The notes: generated by a model not told the origin, from the sequence alone. 64,000 nt of DNA from DASVHS01 sp038244815 (GCA_038244815.1 JBBRTB010000006.1:124001-188000); one strand, 5' to 3'; shown: positions 41,749 to 51,116, counted from the first letter of the stretch. A program made the numbers and translations.

Positions 41749-42957
41749 ATGTCCGTCGACGAAATCCGACAAAAGTTTCCAGCGCTGGAACGTATGCATC
41801 TCGGTTTCCCGGTGGCGTATTTCGATGCACCGGGCGGGACGCAGGTCCCGGCCGGCGTGGCCGCGGCCATGACCGACTACCTGTTGCATCACAACGCCAA
41901 CACGCATTGGGCCTATCCCAGCAGCGAAGAGACCGACGCCATCATTCTCTCGGCGCGCCAGGCCGCGGGCGACTTTCTGAATGCTTCCGCGGACGAGATC
42001 GTGTTCGGCAACAACATGACCACCATCACCTTTCACCTGGCCCGCGCCCTGGGCCGGACCTGGCAGAGCGGTGACGAGGTGATCGTCACCGAGCTCGATC
42101 ATCACGCCAATGTCGCGCCCTGGCGCGCCCTCTCGATCGACCGCGGTGTGGTGGTGCGCACAGCCCGGATGGATGCGCGGACGGCGCAGATCGATCTCGA
42201 CCACCTGCAGTCGCTGGCAGGTCCGAGGACGAAGCTCATCGCCGTCGGCGGAGCGTCGAACGCCGTCGGCACGGTCAACGATCTCGGGCGTGTCGGAGCC
42301 ATCGCCCGTGGGGCCGGAGCGCTGTTCTTTGTCGACGCGGTGCATCTCGCGCCGCACGAGCTGATCGACGTGAAGGGAATCGGCTGCGACTTTCTGGCGT
42401 GCTCCTCCTACAAGTTCTATGGACCGCACGCCGGCATTCTCTTCGCGCGGCTGCCGCTTCTGCAGTCGTTGCCGTTCCCGAAGCTGGCACCGTCGCCGGA
42501 CAACGCGCCGGACCGCGCCGAGACCGGGACGCAGAACCAGGAAGGAATCGCCGGCATCGGAGCCACCATCGATTTCCTGGCCTCGATCGGCGGCGGGTCG
42601 GGGAGCCGCCGCGAGCGCCTGACCCGCGCCTACGCCAGCCTGCATAATGAAGGTCAGCGGCTGGTCTCGATGCTGTGGAGCGAGCTCTCGAGCATGCCGC
42701 GCGTCCGTTTGTACGGGCCGGATCCGGCGCAGCCGCGGACCCCGACCATCGGCTTCACGGTCGAGGGCATGAGCGCGGAAGCAATCGTGCGCGCGCTGGT
42801 CGAGCGCGGACTCTTCCTGAGCCACGGCGACTTCTATGCCCAGACCGTCATCGAGCGTCTCGGCGTCGAGGCGCTCGTGCGCGCCGGCTGCGCCTGCTAC
42901 ACGACCACCGAGGAAGTGGAGCGCCTGATCGGCGGGGTGCGGCGCCTGGCCGGCTAG
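41749..42957 (+). CDS. Cysteine desulfurase-like class V aminotransferase (VC1184 type)
   Basis: The 402-residue PLP enzyme has FDAPGGTQVP near the start, ELDHHANVAPW, VDAVHLAPHE and the Lys in SSYKFYGPHAGILFA that holds PLP. These fit the NifS-like VC1184 branch. The C-terminal active Cys loop of classical desulfurases is not clear; a GCACYTTTEE segment lies near the end. No Isc or Suf genes are nearby, so the substrate is unknown. Confidence 0.82.
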   Translation: MSVDEIRQKFPALERMHLGFPVAYFDAPGGTQVPAGVAAAMTDYLLHHNANTHWAYPSSEETDAIILSARQAAGDFLNASADEIVFGNNMTTITFHLARALGRTWQSGDEVIVTELDHHANVAPWRALSIDRGVVVRTARMDARTAQIDLDHLQSLAGPRTKLIAVGGASNAVGTVNDLGRVGAIARGAGALFFVDAVHLAPHELIDVKGIGCDFLACSSYKFYGPHAGILFARLPLLQSLPFPKLAPSPDNAPDRAETGTQNQEGIAGIGATIDFLASIGGGSGSRRERLTRAYASLHNEGQRLVSMLWSELSSMPRVRLYGPDPAQPRTPTIGFTVEGMSAEAIVRALVERGLFLSHGDFYAQTVIERLGVEALVRAGCACYTTTEEVERLIGGVRRLAG

Positions 42958-43190
42958 CGATTCCGAGCCACGTTCGCGACCGCCACTCGCAACCGCTTGA
43001 GCACAGAATTGGTCATGCGGCGGCGAGTGAGCGTGTCGACGAACTCGCTGATCGTCGAGCGCGAGGGGCGCGGATTCGACCGCACCTCCCGGGCCCGAAG
43101 GATCGAGGACTGCACCTCATGGAAGATCGACTCACTCGAGGTGGATCCGAGCAAACGTCCAACCGCGGTCTCGATCTCTTTGCGTGTCAT
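42954..43190 (-). CDS. Small hypothetical protein, 78 residues
   Basis: From the ATG at 43190 the product is basic and helical (MTRKEIETAVGRLLGSTSSE, then SRSTISEFVDTLTRRRM and a basic end). TACCTT ends 7 nt upstream. The 3' end overlaps the stop of the desulfurase-like gene by 4 bp on the other strand. No family recognised. Confidence 0.5.
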   Translation of the reverse strand: MTRKEIETAVGRLLGSTSSESIFHEVQSSILRAREVRSNPRPSRSTISEFVDTLTRRRMTNSVLKRLRVAVANVARNR

Positions 43191-43268
43191 GGAGGCTAAG
43201 GTAGAGACCTTTGCGCCCAAGCGGTAGGTAGAGAACCGAAAACCTAACTACGGTCTATATCGAATGGT

Positions 43269-44471
43269 TTACCACACACGCGCGCGCTGACGCGGGCGTG
43301 AAGGCGGCGCAACACGCGTGGTGGCGGCGGCCGTGCCCTGCGAGAAACCGTCGACGTGCCGGCGCTCGATGCGTTTGCCGATCATCTTCTCGAGGTCGCG
43401 GACATACGGCCCGTCCTCGAGCGTGACGAAGCTGATGGCATCGCCGATGGCCTCGGCCCGTCCCGTCCTTCCGATCCGGTGCACGTAATCCTCGGGATGC
43501 ATCGGAAAGTCGAAGTTCACGACGTGAGAGATGCCTTCCACGTCGATGCCGCGGGCGGCGATGTCGGTGGCAACGAGCACGCGCACGTGACCCTTGCGGA
43601 ACGAGTCGAGCGCTTTGATGCGCTGGCTTTGCGACCGGTTCGAGTGCAGCGCCGCGGTGTCGAAGCCGGCGTTGGTGAGCTTGCGGGCGATCTTGTCGGC
43701 GCCGTGTTTTGTGCGGGAGAAGACCAGAACGGAGTCGAGGGACTGGTCGCGGAGCAGGTGCAGAAGCAGATCGACCTTGTGCTCGCGGGCCACCGGAATC
43801 AGGAACTGCGTCACGGTTTCCGCGGGATTGGCGCGCCGGCCGATCTCGACGATCTTCGGATTGCGTTGCATTTCCTTCGTGATCTGCTCGATCTCACGCG
43901 ACAGCGTGGCCGAGAAGAGCAGGGTCTGGCGATCGCGCGGCACTTCTTTCAGGATGCGGCGCATCTGCGGCAGGAAGCCCATATCGAGCATGCGGTCCGC
44001 CTCGTCGAGGACGAGGAACTGGATGTTGCGCAGCGAGACGTGACGGTTCTGCATGAGATCGAGGAGGCGCCCGGGAGTGGCCACGACGATCTCGACGCCG
44101 CGGCGCAGCGCGTCGATCTGCGGCTTCTCGTTCACGCCGCCGAATACGGTGGCGCAGCGAACGCGCATGTGTTTGGCGAAACCGCGGATGGCTTCATCGA
44201 TCTGTGCAGCCAGTTCGCGCGTCGGCGCGAGGATGAGTGCGACCGGCTTCGGCCCTTCCAGTTTCTTGCTGAGGATGAGCTCGAGCAGAGGAAGAGCAAA
44301 TGCAGCGGTCTTGCCGGTGCCTGTCTGGGCGATTCCGATGAGGTCATGGCGCTCCATGACGTGAGGGATGGCGGTGTGCTGGATGGGCGTCGGGACCGTG
44401 TAACCGGCTTCTTCGACAGCGTGGAGAAGTTTCGGACCGAGTCCGAGCGTGCGAAATGTAGTTTCGTTCAT
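43269..44471 (-). CDS. rhlE: RhlE-type DEAD-box RNA helicase
   Basis: The 400-residue helicase has the full motif set: FRTLGLGPKLL with VPTPIQ, AQTGTGKT, PTRELAAQ, DEADRMLDMGF, SAT, ATDIAARGIDV and HRIGRTGR. The C-terminal extension is short and basic, as in RhlE. Family members help ribosome assembly and mRNA decay. ATG at 44471 (MNETTFRTLGL) is chosen as the usual start; a second possible start lies 18 bp upstream. Confidence 0.9.
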   Translation of the reverse strand: MNETTFRTLGLGPKLLHAVEEAGYTVPTPIQHTAIPHVMERHDLIGIAQTGTGKTAAFALPLLELILSKKLEGPKPVALILAPTRELAAQIDEAIRGFAKHMRVRCATVFGGVNEKPQIDALRRGVEIVVATPGRLLDLMQNRHVSLRNIQFLVLDEADRMLDMGFLPQMRRILKEVPRDRQTLLFSATLSREIEQITKEMQRNPKIVEIGRRANPAETVTQFLIPVAREHKVDLLLHLLRDQSLDSVLVFSRTKHGADKIARKLTNAGFDTAALHSNRSQSQRIKALDSFRKGHVRVLVATDIAARGIDVEGISHVVNFDFPMHPEDYVHRIGRTGRAEAIGDAISFVTLEDGPYVRDLEKMIGKRIERRHVDGFSQGTAAATTRVAPPSRPRQRARVW

Positions 44472-44562
44472 AGTTTTTACTGCCGGCACTGTCGGGGATT
44501 TCAGTCGCGAGAACCGCGACAGCAGAGGCGTGTGGTTGGCCAGAACGCTGATGGGGTTGAAG

Positions 44563-45711
44563 TTATTCTCGCGTCATCACAAACAGGGCGATCAGTCCGA
44601 TGACCGCGAAGGCCGCACCGCTCGCGCAGACGAGCATCCAGCCGCCGTGTTGCACAGACAAACCGGCCACCGCGGAGCCGATGGCGCCGCCGACGAAGAA
44701 CGCCACCATATACACCGCGTTCACTCGATTCCGCAGCGAGGGATCGAGGGCCATGATCTGCGATTGATTCGTGACGTGGCTGCCCTGTGAGCCCGCATCG
44801 AGCAGCACCACGGAGATGGCCAGCAGGAGCAGTGACGAGCCGCTGACCGCCATGAGTGCGAAGGCAATCACCATGAGGGCCAGCGAGCTGCCGTTCATGA
44901 TCCGCGGGCCGTATCGATCGGTGATACGGCCGGCGATCGGCGCGACCAGCGCTCCGGTCACTCCGATGAGCCCGAACGCTCCGACCGTCTGCGGCCCGTA
45001 TTCGGGTGACAGCCGGGCCAGGTGAAACGCCAGGCTCGTCCAGAAGACGCTGAAGGCGCCAAAGCCGCACGCGCCGATGATGGCGTGACGGCGAAGCACG
45101 GGCTCGCGGCGCGTGATCTCCAGGAGGGAACGGATCAGATGGCGATAGCGGATCGCCACTTCCGGCGGCTCGAGCGGCAAGGCGGCGTACAGCACGATGG
45201 CCAGAACCGCCATTCCGGCCGCGGCCACGAGATACATGGAACGCCAGCCGATCCATGCAGCCGCGTATCCGCTCACGGATCGCGACAGGATCACGCCGAT
45301 CAGCAATCCGCTCATCACACTGCCGATGACCCGCCCCCGGCTCTCCTCGGGTGCAAGCTGCGCGGCGTAGGGGATGACCAGCTGCGGCACGATAGTGACG
45401 GCGCCGAGCAGGAAGCTGCTGATGATGAGCAGGACGAGAGTCGGGGAGCTCGCTACGAACAGCAGCGCGCCCACGATGACCGCGGTGATCGTCACGATCA
45501 GTTTCCGCCGCTCGATCGAGTCGCCGAGCGGCACGAGCAGCAACAGCCCGATGGCGTAGCCGAGCTGCGTGGCCGTCGAGACGATGCTGGCGGCGCCCGC
45601 GCCCACGTGAAACTCCGTGGCCATCCGAGCCAGCAGCGGCTGGCTGTAGTAGAGGTTGGCGACGGTGGCGCCGCCAGCGAACGAGAGAAGAAAAACGAGC
45701 TTGCGGCTAAT
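44563..45711 (-). CDS. MFS transporter, apparently starting at ATT
   Basis: The 382-residue protein has 12 predicted helices and starts SRKLVFLLSFAGGATVANLY right after the first codon, including the ANLYYSQPLL segment typical of the first helix of a drug-efflux branch of MFS. The motif A region (PLGDSIERRKLI) is present. No ATG, GTG or TTG exists in frame before the first helix. An ATT at 45711 overlaps the kinase stop by one base (ATTAG), so translation could be coupled. A start-codon change or rare AUU initiation would explain this. Confidence 0.75.
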   Translation of the reverse strand: MSRKLVFLLSFAGGATVANLYYSQPLLARMATEFHVGAGAASIVSTATQLGYAIGLLLLVPLGDSIERRKLIVTITAVIVGALLFVASSPTLVLLIISSFLLGAVTIVPQLVIPYAAQLAPEESRGRVIGSVMSGLLIGVILSRSVSGYAAAWIGWRSMYLVAAAGMAVLAIVLYAALPLEPPEVAIRYRHLIRSLLEITRREPVLRRHAIIGACGFGAFSVFWTSLAFHLARLSPEYGPQTVGAFGLIGVTGALVAPIAGRITDRYGPRIMNGSSLALMVIAFALMAVSGSSLLLLAISVVLLDAGSQGSHVTNQSQIMALDPSLRNRVNAVYMVAFFVGGAIGSAVAGLSVQHGGWMLVCASGAAFAVIGLIALFVMTRE

Positions 45712-46960
45712 GCTTGAACACTTTCTTGATGCGGTTGAGCAACTCGGAGGGGGAGATGTCTTCGTCGTCGCGGGAACGGCGAGGACGCTTCGGTTGCGCA
45801 GCCGGTGGTTTGCCGTCCTGACGGGCCAGGGCTTCGCGTGCGCGGTCGCGTCCGTCGATGGCCGGACTGCTGGCCGGGTATTTGGCGAGGTATGCGTTGA
45901 AACGGTCGAGCGCTTCCTGATAGCGGGCGGCCTGCAATGACGACTCGGCGCGATCGAGCTCGCGGGTCTTGTCGGCGAATTCCTGAAGCTTGTCCGGCGT
46001 GATCCGGACCGTGGGACGCGCGGCACGACGCGTGGCGAAGAGCACGCCCGCGAGTGCGAGGATGACGATGATCAGCGCTGCGGCAATTCCCGCATAGCGC
46101 TGTTTCTCAACGGGACTGGGAGGCGCCGGTAAGGCGGTCCCGCGCAGAGCGCCGGCCGCCTCGCCCGCGGTCGGACGCAACTGAGGATCCTTCTCGACCA
46201 TGCGCGCGATGACGTCGCCCACCTGACGGGGTACCGCCGGGTTCTGATCCGACGCGTGCGGCACCGGGGCGCGCAGGATGTTATGCAGTGTTCCCGTCAG
46301 ATCGGAGGCGGCGAATGGTTTGATCCCCGTCAGCATCTCGAACAGCATGACGCCGGCGGAGAAGATGTCCGCCTTCGGCGTGAGCGTCTGTCCCAGGACC
46401 TGCTCCGGCGCCATGTAGTTCGGCGTGCCCATGAGCGTGCCCGCGGCAGTCAGCGATGAATTCCGCGGCCGGGCGATCCCGAAGTCGGCGATCTTTGCCA
46501 CCCCATCCGCCGTAATGAGGACGTTGGCCGGCTTGATGTCCCTGTGCACGATGCCCGTGGCATGGGCATGGGCCAGACCGCGCAGCACGTCTTCGATGAT
46601 TCGCGTCGCCGTAGCCGGCGGCAGCGGCTTTTCGAGATCGAGGAGCGATGGCCCGTCGACGTACTCCATGGCCAGATACGAGATCCGCTCGTCCTTGTAG
46701 CCGGCCTCGTAGAGCGCGACGATGTTCGGGTGCGACAGCGAGCCGCTCAGCTCCGCTTCGCGCTGAAGACGGACGCGGACGTCTGCCGGCGCGGTGGAAT
46801 CGTCGGCCTGCCGCGCCGCGCGCGAGATCGTCTTGAGCGCCACGCGCCGTCCGATCCGCCGGTCCTTGGCCAGATACACCGTTCCCATCGCCCCACGGCC
46901 GAGGACGCGCTCGACCTCGTAGTGACCGAACGTGCCGTCTGGAATGGAAGAGGAGGCCAT
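45707..46960 (-). CDS. Ser/Thr protein kinase with one membrane helix
   Basis: The 417-residue protein has a Hanks-type kinase domain at about 13-265: LGRGAMGTVYLAKD, ALKTIS, HRDIKPANVLI, DFGIARP and GTPNYMAPEQV. A membrane helix (YAGIAAALIIVILALAGVLF) follows at about 288-308, then a TPR-like extracytoplasmic region of about 75 residues and a basic tail. The ATG shares a base with the TGA of the upstream MshEN gene. It is the middle gene of a three-gene operon. Confidence 0.9.
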   Translation of the reverse strand: MASSSIPDGTFGHYEVERVLGRGAMGTVYLAKDRRIGRRVALKTISRAARQADDSTAPADVRVRLQREAELSGSLSHPNIVALYEAGYKDERISYLAMEYVDGPSLLDLEKPLPPATATRIIEDVLRGLAHAHATGIVHRDIKPANVLITADGVAKIADFGIARPRNSSLTAAGTLMGTPNYMAPEQVLGQTLTPKADIFSAGVMLFEMLTGIKPFAASDLTGTLHNILRAPVPHASDQNPAVPRQVGDVIARMVEKDPQLRPTAGEAAGALRGTALPAPPSPVEKQRYAGIAAALIIVILALAGVLFATRRAARPTVRITPDKLQEFADKTRELDRAESSLQAARYQEALDRFNAYLAKYPASSPAIDGRDRAREALARQDGKPPAAQPKRPRRSRDDEDISPSELLNRIKKVFKH

Positions 46961-47751
46961 CAGGTGCGGTTGAGAACGCGGGCCAGCGTGGCGTCGATGG
47001 CATCGATCCGGCGCTGCAGGGCTTCGATGGCATGCACGAGGTCGCGGAGATGGCGCTCGATCCTGTCGAGCTGCGTCTCTTCAACTGCCTGCGGTCTGGC
47101 TTGTTCCGGAATCGGGTTCGTATCCTCTTCTTCTTCCTCTTCGGTTGTCACGCGGGGTGAGGGAAGAACGCGCGTCTCGGATCCGAGGCTGTCGTTCGCG
47201 TTGCCGTAGGCGAACTCGAGGCTGTGATGGCGCAGCAGCGTGTCGTCGCCGAACGCGAAGGGTTCCTCGAGCGGCGCGGCAATCGTCGCCGAGGGATCGA
47301 ACTTCTTCTCAGGCCTGGGATAGAAGCGATCGACCATCTCCGCGAGCTGGCCGCGCAGGGCGATCACCGGATGAATCTTCATTCCGGTGGCTTCATGGAT
47401 TGCGGCGACGGATTCATGGTCGAGCGGGTCGACGACAGCGACGGTCATCTCGTCCGCGTCGACGTCGATCGGCACGACCTGGAGGCTGCGCGCCAGCTCC
47501 TGGGGCACGTGACTGATGATGTCGGATACGACGTCCGGACGGAGAGGATCGACGATCGGGAGATGGGTCACGCCCGCGATCCACTCCGCGAACTGGCGGT
47601 CGGTCACAAAGCCCAGGTCGATGATGGCGTGGGCAAGCGGAGTCTTCCGCAACTCGGCATCGCGTCTGGCGACATCGAGCTGCGGCTGCGAGATCAATTT
47701 CGTATGGATGAGCTGATCTTCGAGCGATTGCTGCATCTGCACGACAAACAT
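46960..47751 (-). CDS. MshEN (GspE/PilB N-terminal) domain protein
   Basis: The 263-residue protein carries an N-terminal MshEN-like domain at about 1-150: SLEDQLIHTKLISQPQLDVA, then LAHAIIDLGFVTDRQFAEWI and a THLPIVDP strand, and a second lobe with HVPQELARSLQVVPI and MTVAVVDPLDHESVAAI. In other proteins MshEN binds c-di-GMP. Here no GspE/PilB ATPase follows. An acidic linker (TEEEEEEDT) and a C-terminal coiled coil (LDRIERHLRDLVHAIEALQR) end the protein. It is coupled to the kinase gene, so it may modulate it. Confidence 0.75.
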   Translation of the reverse strand: MFVVQMQQSLEDQLIHTKLISQPQLDVARRDAELRKTPLAHAIIDLGFVTDRQFAEWIAGVTHLPIVDPLRPDVVSDIISHVPQELARSLQVVPIDVDADEMTVAVVDPLDHESVAAIHEATGMKIHPVIALRGQLAEMVDRFYPRPEKKFDPSATIAAPLEEPFAFGDDTLLRHHSLEFAYGNANDSLGSETRVLPSPRVTTEEEEEEDTNPIPEQARPQAVEETQLDRIERHLRDLVHAIEALQRRIDAIDATLARVLNRT

Positions 47752-47775
47752 ACTTCAGGAAGCATGCTAAGAATA

Positions 47776-47867
47776 GTGCTGGGTGCTGGGTGCTGGGTGC
47801 TGGGTGGCTCGGTGCTCGGTACTCGGTGAAGGCTCCTCGGAGCACCCAGCACCCAGCACCCAGCACC
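47776..47867. repeat. Heptamer repeat hairpin (gtgctgg / ccagcac)
   Basis: Four 7-bp units on the left face about four complementary units on the right, over a 33-nt loop, giving a potential stem of about 25 bp. The array ends 3 bp before the 3' end of the ABC-F gene and so could act as its terminator. Confidence 0.8.
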
Positions 47868-47870
47868 GAT

Positions 47871-49499
47871 CTACGTATGCACGCCCGGCGCCTCCCGTCC
47901 TGTCCTCGCGACGTACTCCTCGTAAGTGCCGCCGTAGACCAGGGGACGGTCGTGCTCGTCGCCGGCGAGCTCGAGGACGCGGTTGCTGAGCCCGCGCAGG
48001 AAGGTGCGGTCGTGTGAGACAAAGAGCATCGTTCCCTGGAAATCGCTGAGCGCCTCGACGAGCATCTCCTTGGTGGCCAGGTCGAGATGGTTGGTCGGCT
48101 CATCGAGCACGAGGAAGTTGGGGGGATCGAGGAGCATGCGCGCGATGACCAGGCGCGACTTTTCGCCCCCCGAGAGCGCTCGGATCTTCTTGTCGACCTC
48201 GTCGCCCGAGAACTGGAAGGCGCCGAGGATGCTGCGCAGCACGCCGATGGACTCGAGCGGAAAATCCTTCTGCATCTGCTCCCATACGGTGAGGTCGGGG
48301 TCGAGCAGTTCCAGTGACTGCTGCGCGAAATAGCCGAGCTTGAGACTGGCGCCGAGGCGCACGCTGCCGTCGTCGGGCTGGATGGCGCCGGCGACCATTT
48401 TCAGAAGCGTCGACTTGCCCGCCCCGTTCCTGCCCATCACGCACCAGCGCTCGCCGCGGCGGATGTGAAAGCTGAAATCGGCATAGATCGTTTTCTGACC
48501 GAATCGTTTGTCGACGTGGTCGAGCATGGCCACGTCGTCGCCGGAACGCGCGGGCGAGCGGAAGTCGAACTTCACGACCTTGCGCTTCTTCGGCGGCTCG
48601 ACGCGCTCGATCTTGTCGAGAGCCTTGATGCGGCTCTGCACCTGCGCGGCCTTGGCGGCGTGGGCGGTGAAGCGCTCGATGAAGCGCTGCTCCTTGGCCA
48701 GTTTGGCCTGCTGCCGGGCGTACTGCGCTTCCTGATTCACGTCGCGCAGCTCACGTTCGCGGACGTAGAAATCGTAGTGGCCGGAGTAGGTGACGATCTC
48801 GCCGTCCTCGATCTCGATGATCTTCGAGACGATGCGGTTCATGAAGTCGCGGTCGTGCGATGTCATGAGAATCGTCGATGGAACGCTGCGAAGAAACCCC
48901 TCCAGCCAGAGGATCGACTCGATGTCGAGATGGTTCGTGGGCTCGTCGAGAAGAAGCACGTCGAACTTGCCGAGAAGAATGCGGGCCATGGAGACGCGCA
49001 TCTTCCATCCGCCGGAAAGCGCGGAAGCGTCGCCGTCGATCTGCGCGTCGTCGAAACCGAGGCCGTGCAGCACCTCCCGGGCGCGCGACTCCAGCTCGTA
49101 GCCGCCCATGTGCTGATACTCCTCCTGCACGTGTCCGAAGCGCTCGAGCACGGAGTCGGAGTCGGGGCGCGACGGATCGCCCATGGCGTGCTCGAGCTCG
49201 ATCAGCTCGTGATGGAGATCTCCGAGGCGGCCGCTGCCGGCGATGGCCTCGTCGAGGACGGGACGTCCGCCGATCTCATCGACCTCCTGCCTGAAGTAGC
49301 CGACCGAGATCTTCTTCGGGACGTTGACCACGCCGTCGTCCGCGGACTCCTCCCCGAGGATCATGCGGAACAGTGTCGACTTGCCGGCGCCGTTCGGTCC
49401 GACCAGCCCGGCTTTCTCGCCCGGATTGAGCTGAAACGACGCGTCGACGAAGAGGACCTGCCTTCCGTATTGCTTGCTGACGCCGGCGAACGAGATCAT
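47871..49499 (-). CDS. ABC-F family ATPase
   Basis: The 542-residue protein has two ABC domains without membrane segments. Walker A is GPNGAGKST (first) and GRNGAGKST (second); the signature motifs are LSGGWKMRVSMA and LSGGEKSRLVIA; Walker B is LLLDEPTNHLD and LVLDEPTNHLD. The linker between domains is a charged helix (about 235-300). ABC-F proteins bind the ribosome and help translation or give antibiotic protection. This one looks like a housekeeping member. Confidence 0.92.
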   Translation of the reverse strand: MISFAGVSKQYGRQVLFVDASFQLNPGEKAGLVGPNGAGKSTLFRMILGEESADDGVVNVPKKISVGYFRQEVDEIGGRPVLDEAIAGSGRLGDLHHELIELEHAMGDPSRPDSDSVLERFGHVQEEYQHMGGYELESRAREVLHGLGFDDAQIDGDASALSGGWKMRVSMARILLGKFDVLLLDEPTNHLDIESILWLEGFLRSVPSTILMTSHDRDFMNRIVSKIIEIEDGEIVTYSGHYDFYVRERELRDVNQEAQYARQQAKLAKEQRFIERFTAHAAKAAQVQSRIKALDKIERVEPPKKRKVVKFDFRSPARSGDDVAMLDHVDKRFGQKTIYADFSFHIRRGERWCVMGRNGAGKSTLLKMVAGAIQPDDGSVRLGASLKLGYFAQQSLELLDPDLTVWEQMQKDFPLESIGVLRSILGAFQFSGDEVDKKIRALSGGEKSRLVIARMLLDPPNFLVLDEPTNHLDLATKEMLVEALSDFQGTMLFVSHDRTFLRGLSNRVLELAGDEHDRPLVYGGTYEEYVARTGREAPGVHT

Positions 49500-49558
49500 G
49501 CGCGGGGCGGAACAGTTGCCGGTGTGTAACGCTTCCCGCCGCGCGGCATCACACGAAT

Positions 49559-50194
49559 ATGAAGACCATTCTCATCACCGGCGGCACCGGCGGTCTCGGC
49601 ACCGCGGTCGTGCAGCGGCTGGCGCGCGACTACCGGTGCATCGTTCTCTACCACGGTGATGCCGGCTTCGAGGCCTTGCGCAAGGTCGCCGATGTGGAGG
49701 GAGTGCGCGCCGACGTCTCGAACGACGCGGAAGTGACCGCGGCGGTGAAGCCGCTCGGCGAGCTCTATGCGGTCGTGCACCTGGTGGGAGGATTTGCGGC
49801 GGGCGACGATGCGGACACGTGGTCGAAGCTCGTCGCGCTCAACCTCACCAGCGCGGCGAACGTGTTCCGGGCGGCGGCGCCGCAACTGGCCCGTGGCGGG
49901 CGGATCGTGGCCATCAGCTCGTCGGCTACGCTCGATCGTCCGAAAGGACTGGCCGCGTATGTGGTGACCAAGAGCGCGCTCAACGCCCTCGTGGAAGTGC
50001 TGGCTCGGGAGCTGAAAGACCGCTCCATCACGGTCAACGGGCTCCTCCCAAACAGTCTCGGCACTCCGGCCATGAAGAGCGAGACCGACGCGGGAAAGCT
50101 CGTTCCCATCGAGCGCGTCGCGGAGTCGATGGCCTGGCTGCTGTCCGATGCGGCGGCGAATGTCACCGGATCGCTCATACCCCTCCGATCATGA
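49559..50194 (+). CDS. Short-chain dehydrogenase/reductase
   Basis: The 211-residue protein has the Rossmann motif TGGTGGLGTAVVQRL at the start and active residues in ISSSATLDRPKGLAAYVVTK (Ser, Tyr, Lys). It is short for the family and lacks a substrate-binding tail. Cofactor preference and substrate are unknown. It precedes the sigma factor gene by 21 bp. Confidence 0.85.
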   Translation: MKTILITGGTGGLGTAVVQRLARDYRCIVLYHGDAGFEALRKVADVEGVRADVSNDAEVTAAVKPLGELYAVVHLVGGFAAGDDADTWSKLVALNLTSAANVFRAAAPQLARGGRIVAISSSATLDRPKGLAAYVVTKSALNALVEVLARELKDRSITVNGLLPNSLGTPAMKSETDAGKLVPIERVAESMAWLLSDAAANVTGSLIPLRS

Positions 50195-50215
50195 GCGCGT
50201 TATCCTTCCGGTCGA

Positions 50216-50803
50216 ATGACCGACATCCTGAGCGAGAGCTCGCTCGTCTCCGCGTTGCGCGCAGGGAGCAACGACGCCTTCGAGACGCTCGTGCGCCTGT
50301 ACATGGCGCGGCTGCTGGCGGTGGCGCGGCGATTCCTCAGGAACGAGGAGGACGCGCGCGACGCGGTGCAGGATGCGTTCATCTCCGCGTTCCGGTCCAT
50401 CCAGAAATTCGAGGCCGGAGCGAAGCTCTCGACCTGGCTGCACCGGATCGTCGTGAACGCCGCCCTGATGCGTCTGCGCACGAAACGCCGTCATCCCGAA
50501 GAGGAGATCGACGATCTTCTGCCGCGCTTCGCCGCCGACGGCCATCATCTGCAGGAGCCGGTGGACTGGCGCCTCTCCGCGGAGGAGATGGTCCAGCAGT
50601 CGGAGACGCGCGAGCTGGTGCGGAAATCGATCGACAAGCTCCCGGACTCGTATCGTCTGGTGCTGCTCATGCGTGACATCGAAGAGATGTCGACCGAGGA
50701 AACCGCCGTGGCGCTGGAGATCACCCCGACAGCGGTGAAAGTGCGGCTGCACCGCGCCCGGCAGGCGCTGCGAGCGCTCATCGACAAGGAGATGACCCGA
50801 TGA
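50216..50803 (+). CDS. ECF-type sigma factor
   Basis: The 195-residue protein has sigma region 2 (MARLLAVARRFLRNEEDARD, AVQDAFISAFRS) and region 4 (LPDSYRLVLLMRDIEEMSTE, ALEITPTAVKVRLHRARQAL). Its stop overlaps the ATG of the anti-sigma gene as ATGA. It probably controls an envelope or stress regulon. Confidence 0.92.
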   Translation: MTDILSESSLVSALRAGSNDAFETLVRLYMARLLAVARRFLRNEEDARDAVQDAFISAFRSIQKFEAGAKLSTWLHRIVVNAALMRLRTKRRHPEEEIDDLLPRFAADGHHLQEPVDWRLSAEEMVQQSETRELVRKSIDKLPDSYRLVLLMRDIEEMSTEETAVALEITPTAVKVRLHRARQALRALIDKEMTR

Positions 50804-51063
50804 GCGCGATCCCGTACATCACGTGCCGCGAGCTGGTCGACGACTTCATCGCCCGCTACCTCGAACGCACCCTCAGTGATGCCGAGGCGAGCGATTTCGA
50901 GCGCCATCTGTCCGTGTGTCCGCCGTGCCGAGCCTATCTGGCCACGTACGAGAAGGCGGTACTGGCAGGCAGGGCGGTCATGCGCAACGAGGAGAGCGCC
51001 CTTCAGGATGCTCCCGAGGATTTGATCCGCGCAGTCCTGAGCGTTGCCCGCCGCCGGGACTAG
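50800..51063 (+). CDS. Small anti-sigma factor with a zinc-finger motif
   Basis: The 87-residue protein has an upstream Cys (ITCREL) and the HxxxCxxC motif (RHLSVCPPCRAYL) of the ZAS anti-sigma domain. It has no membrane segment, so it is a soluble anti-sigma, perhaps redox-sensitive through the Cys residues. It is coupled by ATGA to its sigma factor. Confidence 0.88.
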   Translation: MSAIPYITCRELVDDFIARYLERTLSDAEASDFERHLSVCPPCRAYLATYEKAVLAGRAVMRNEESALQDAPEDLIRAVLSVARRRD

Positions 51064-51103
51064 GCTCGGCCGGCGCCCCGTGCGCTCGAGACGACAGGTG
51101 TCC

Positions 51104-51109
51104 TAGACT
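51104..51109 (+). promoter_or_regulatory. -10-like hexamer TAGACT before the acyltransferase gene
   Basis: TAGACT ends 7 nt before the ATG at 51117, with no Shine-Dalgarno sequence. Confidence 0.4.
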
Positions 51110-51116
51110 ACCGCGC

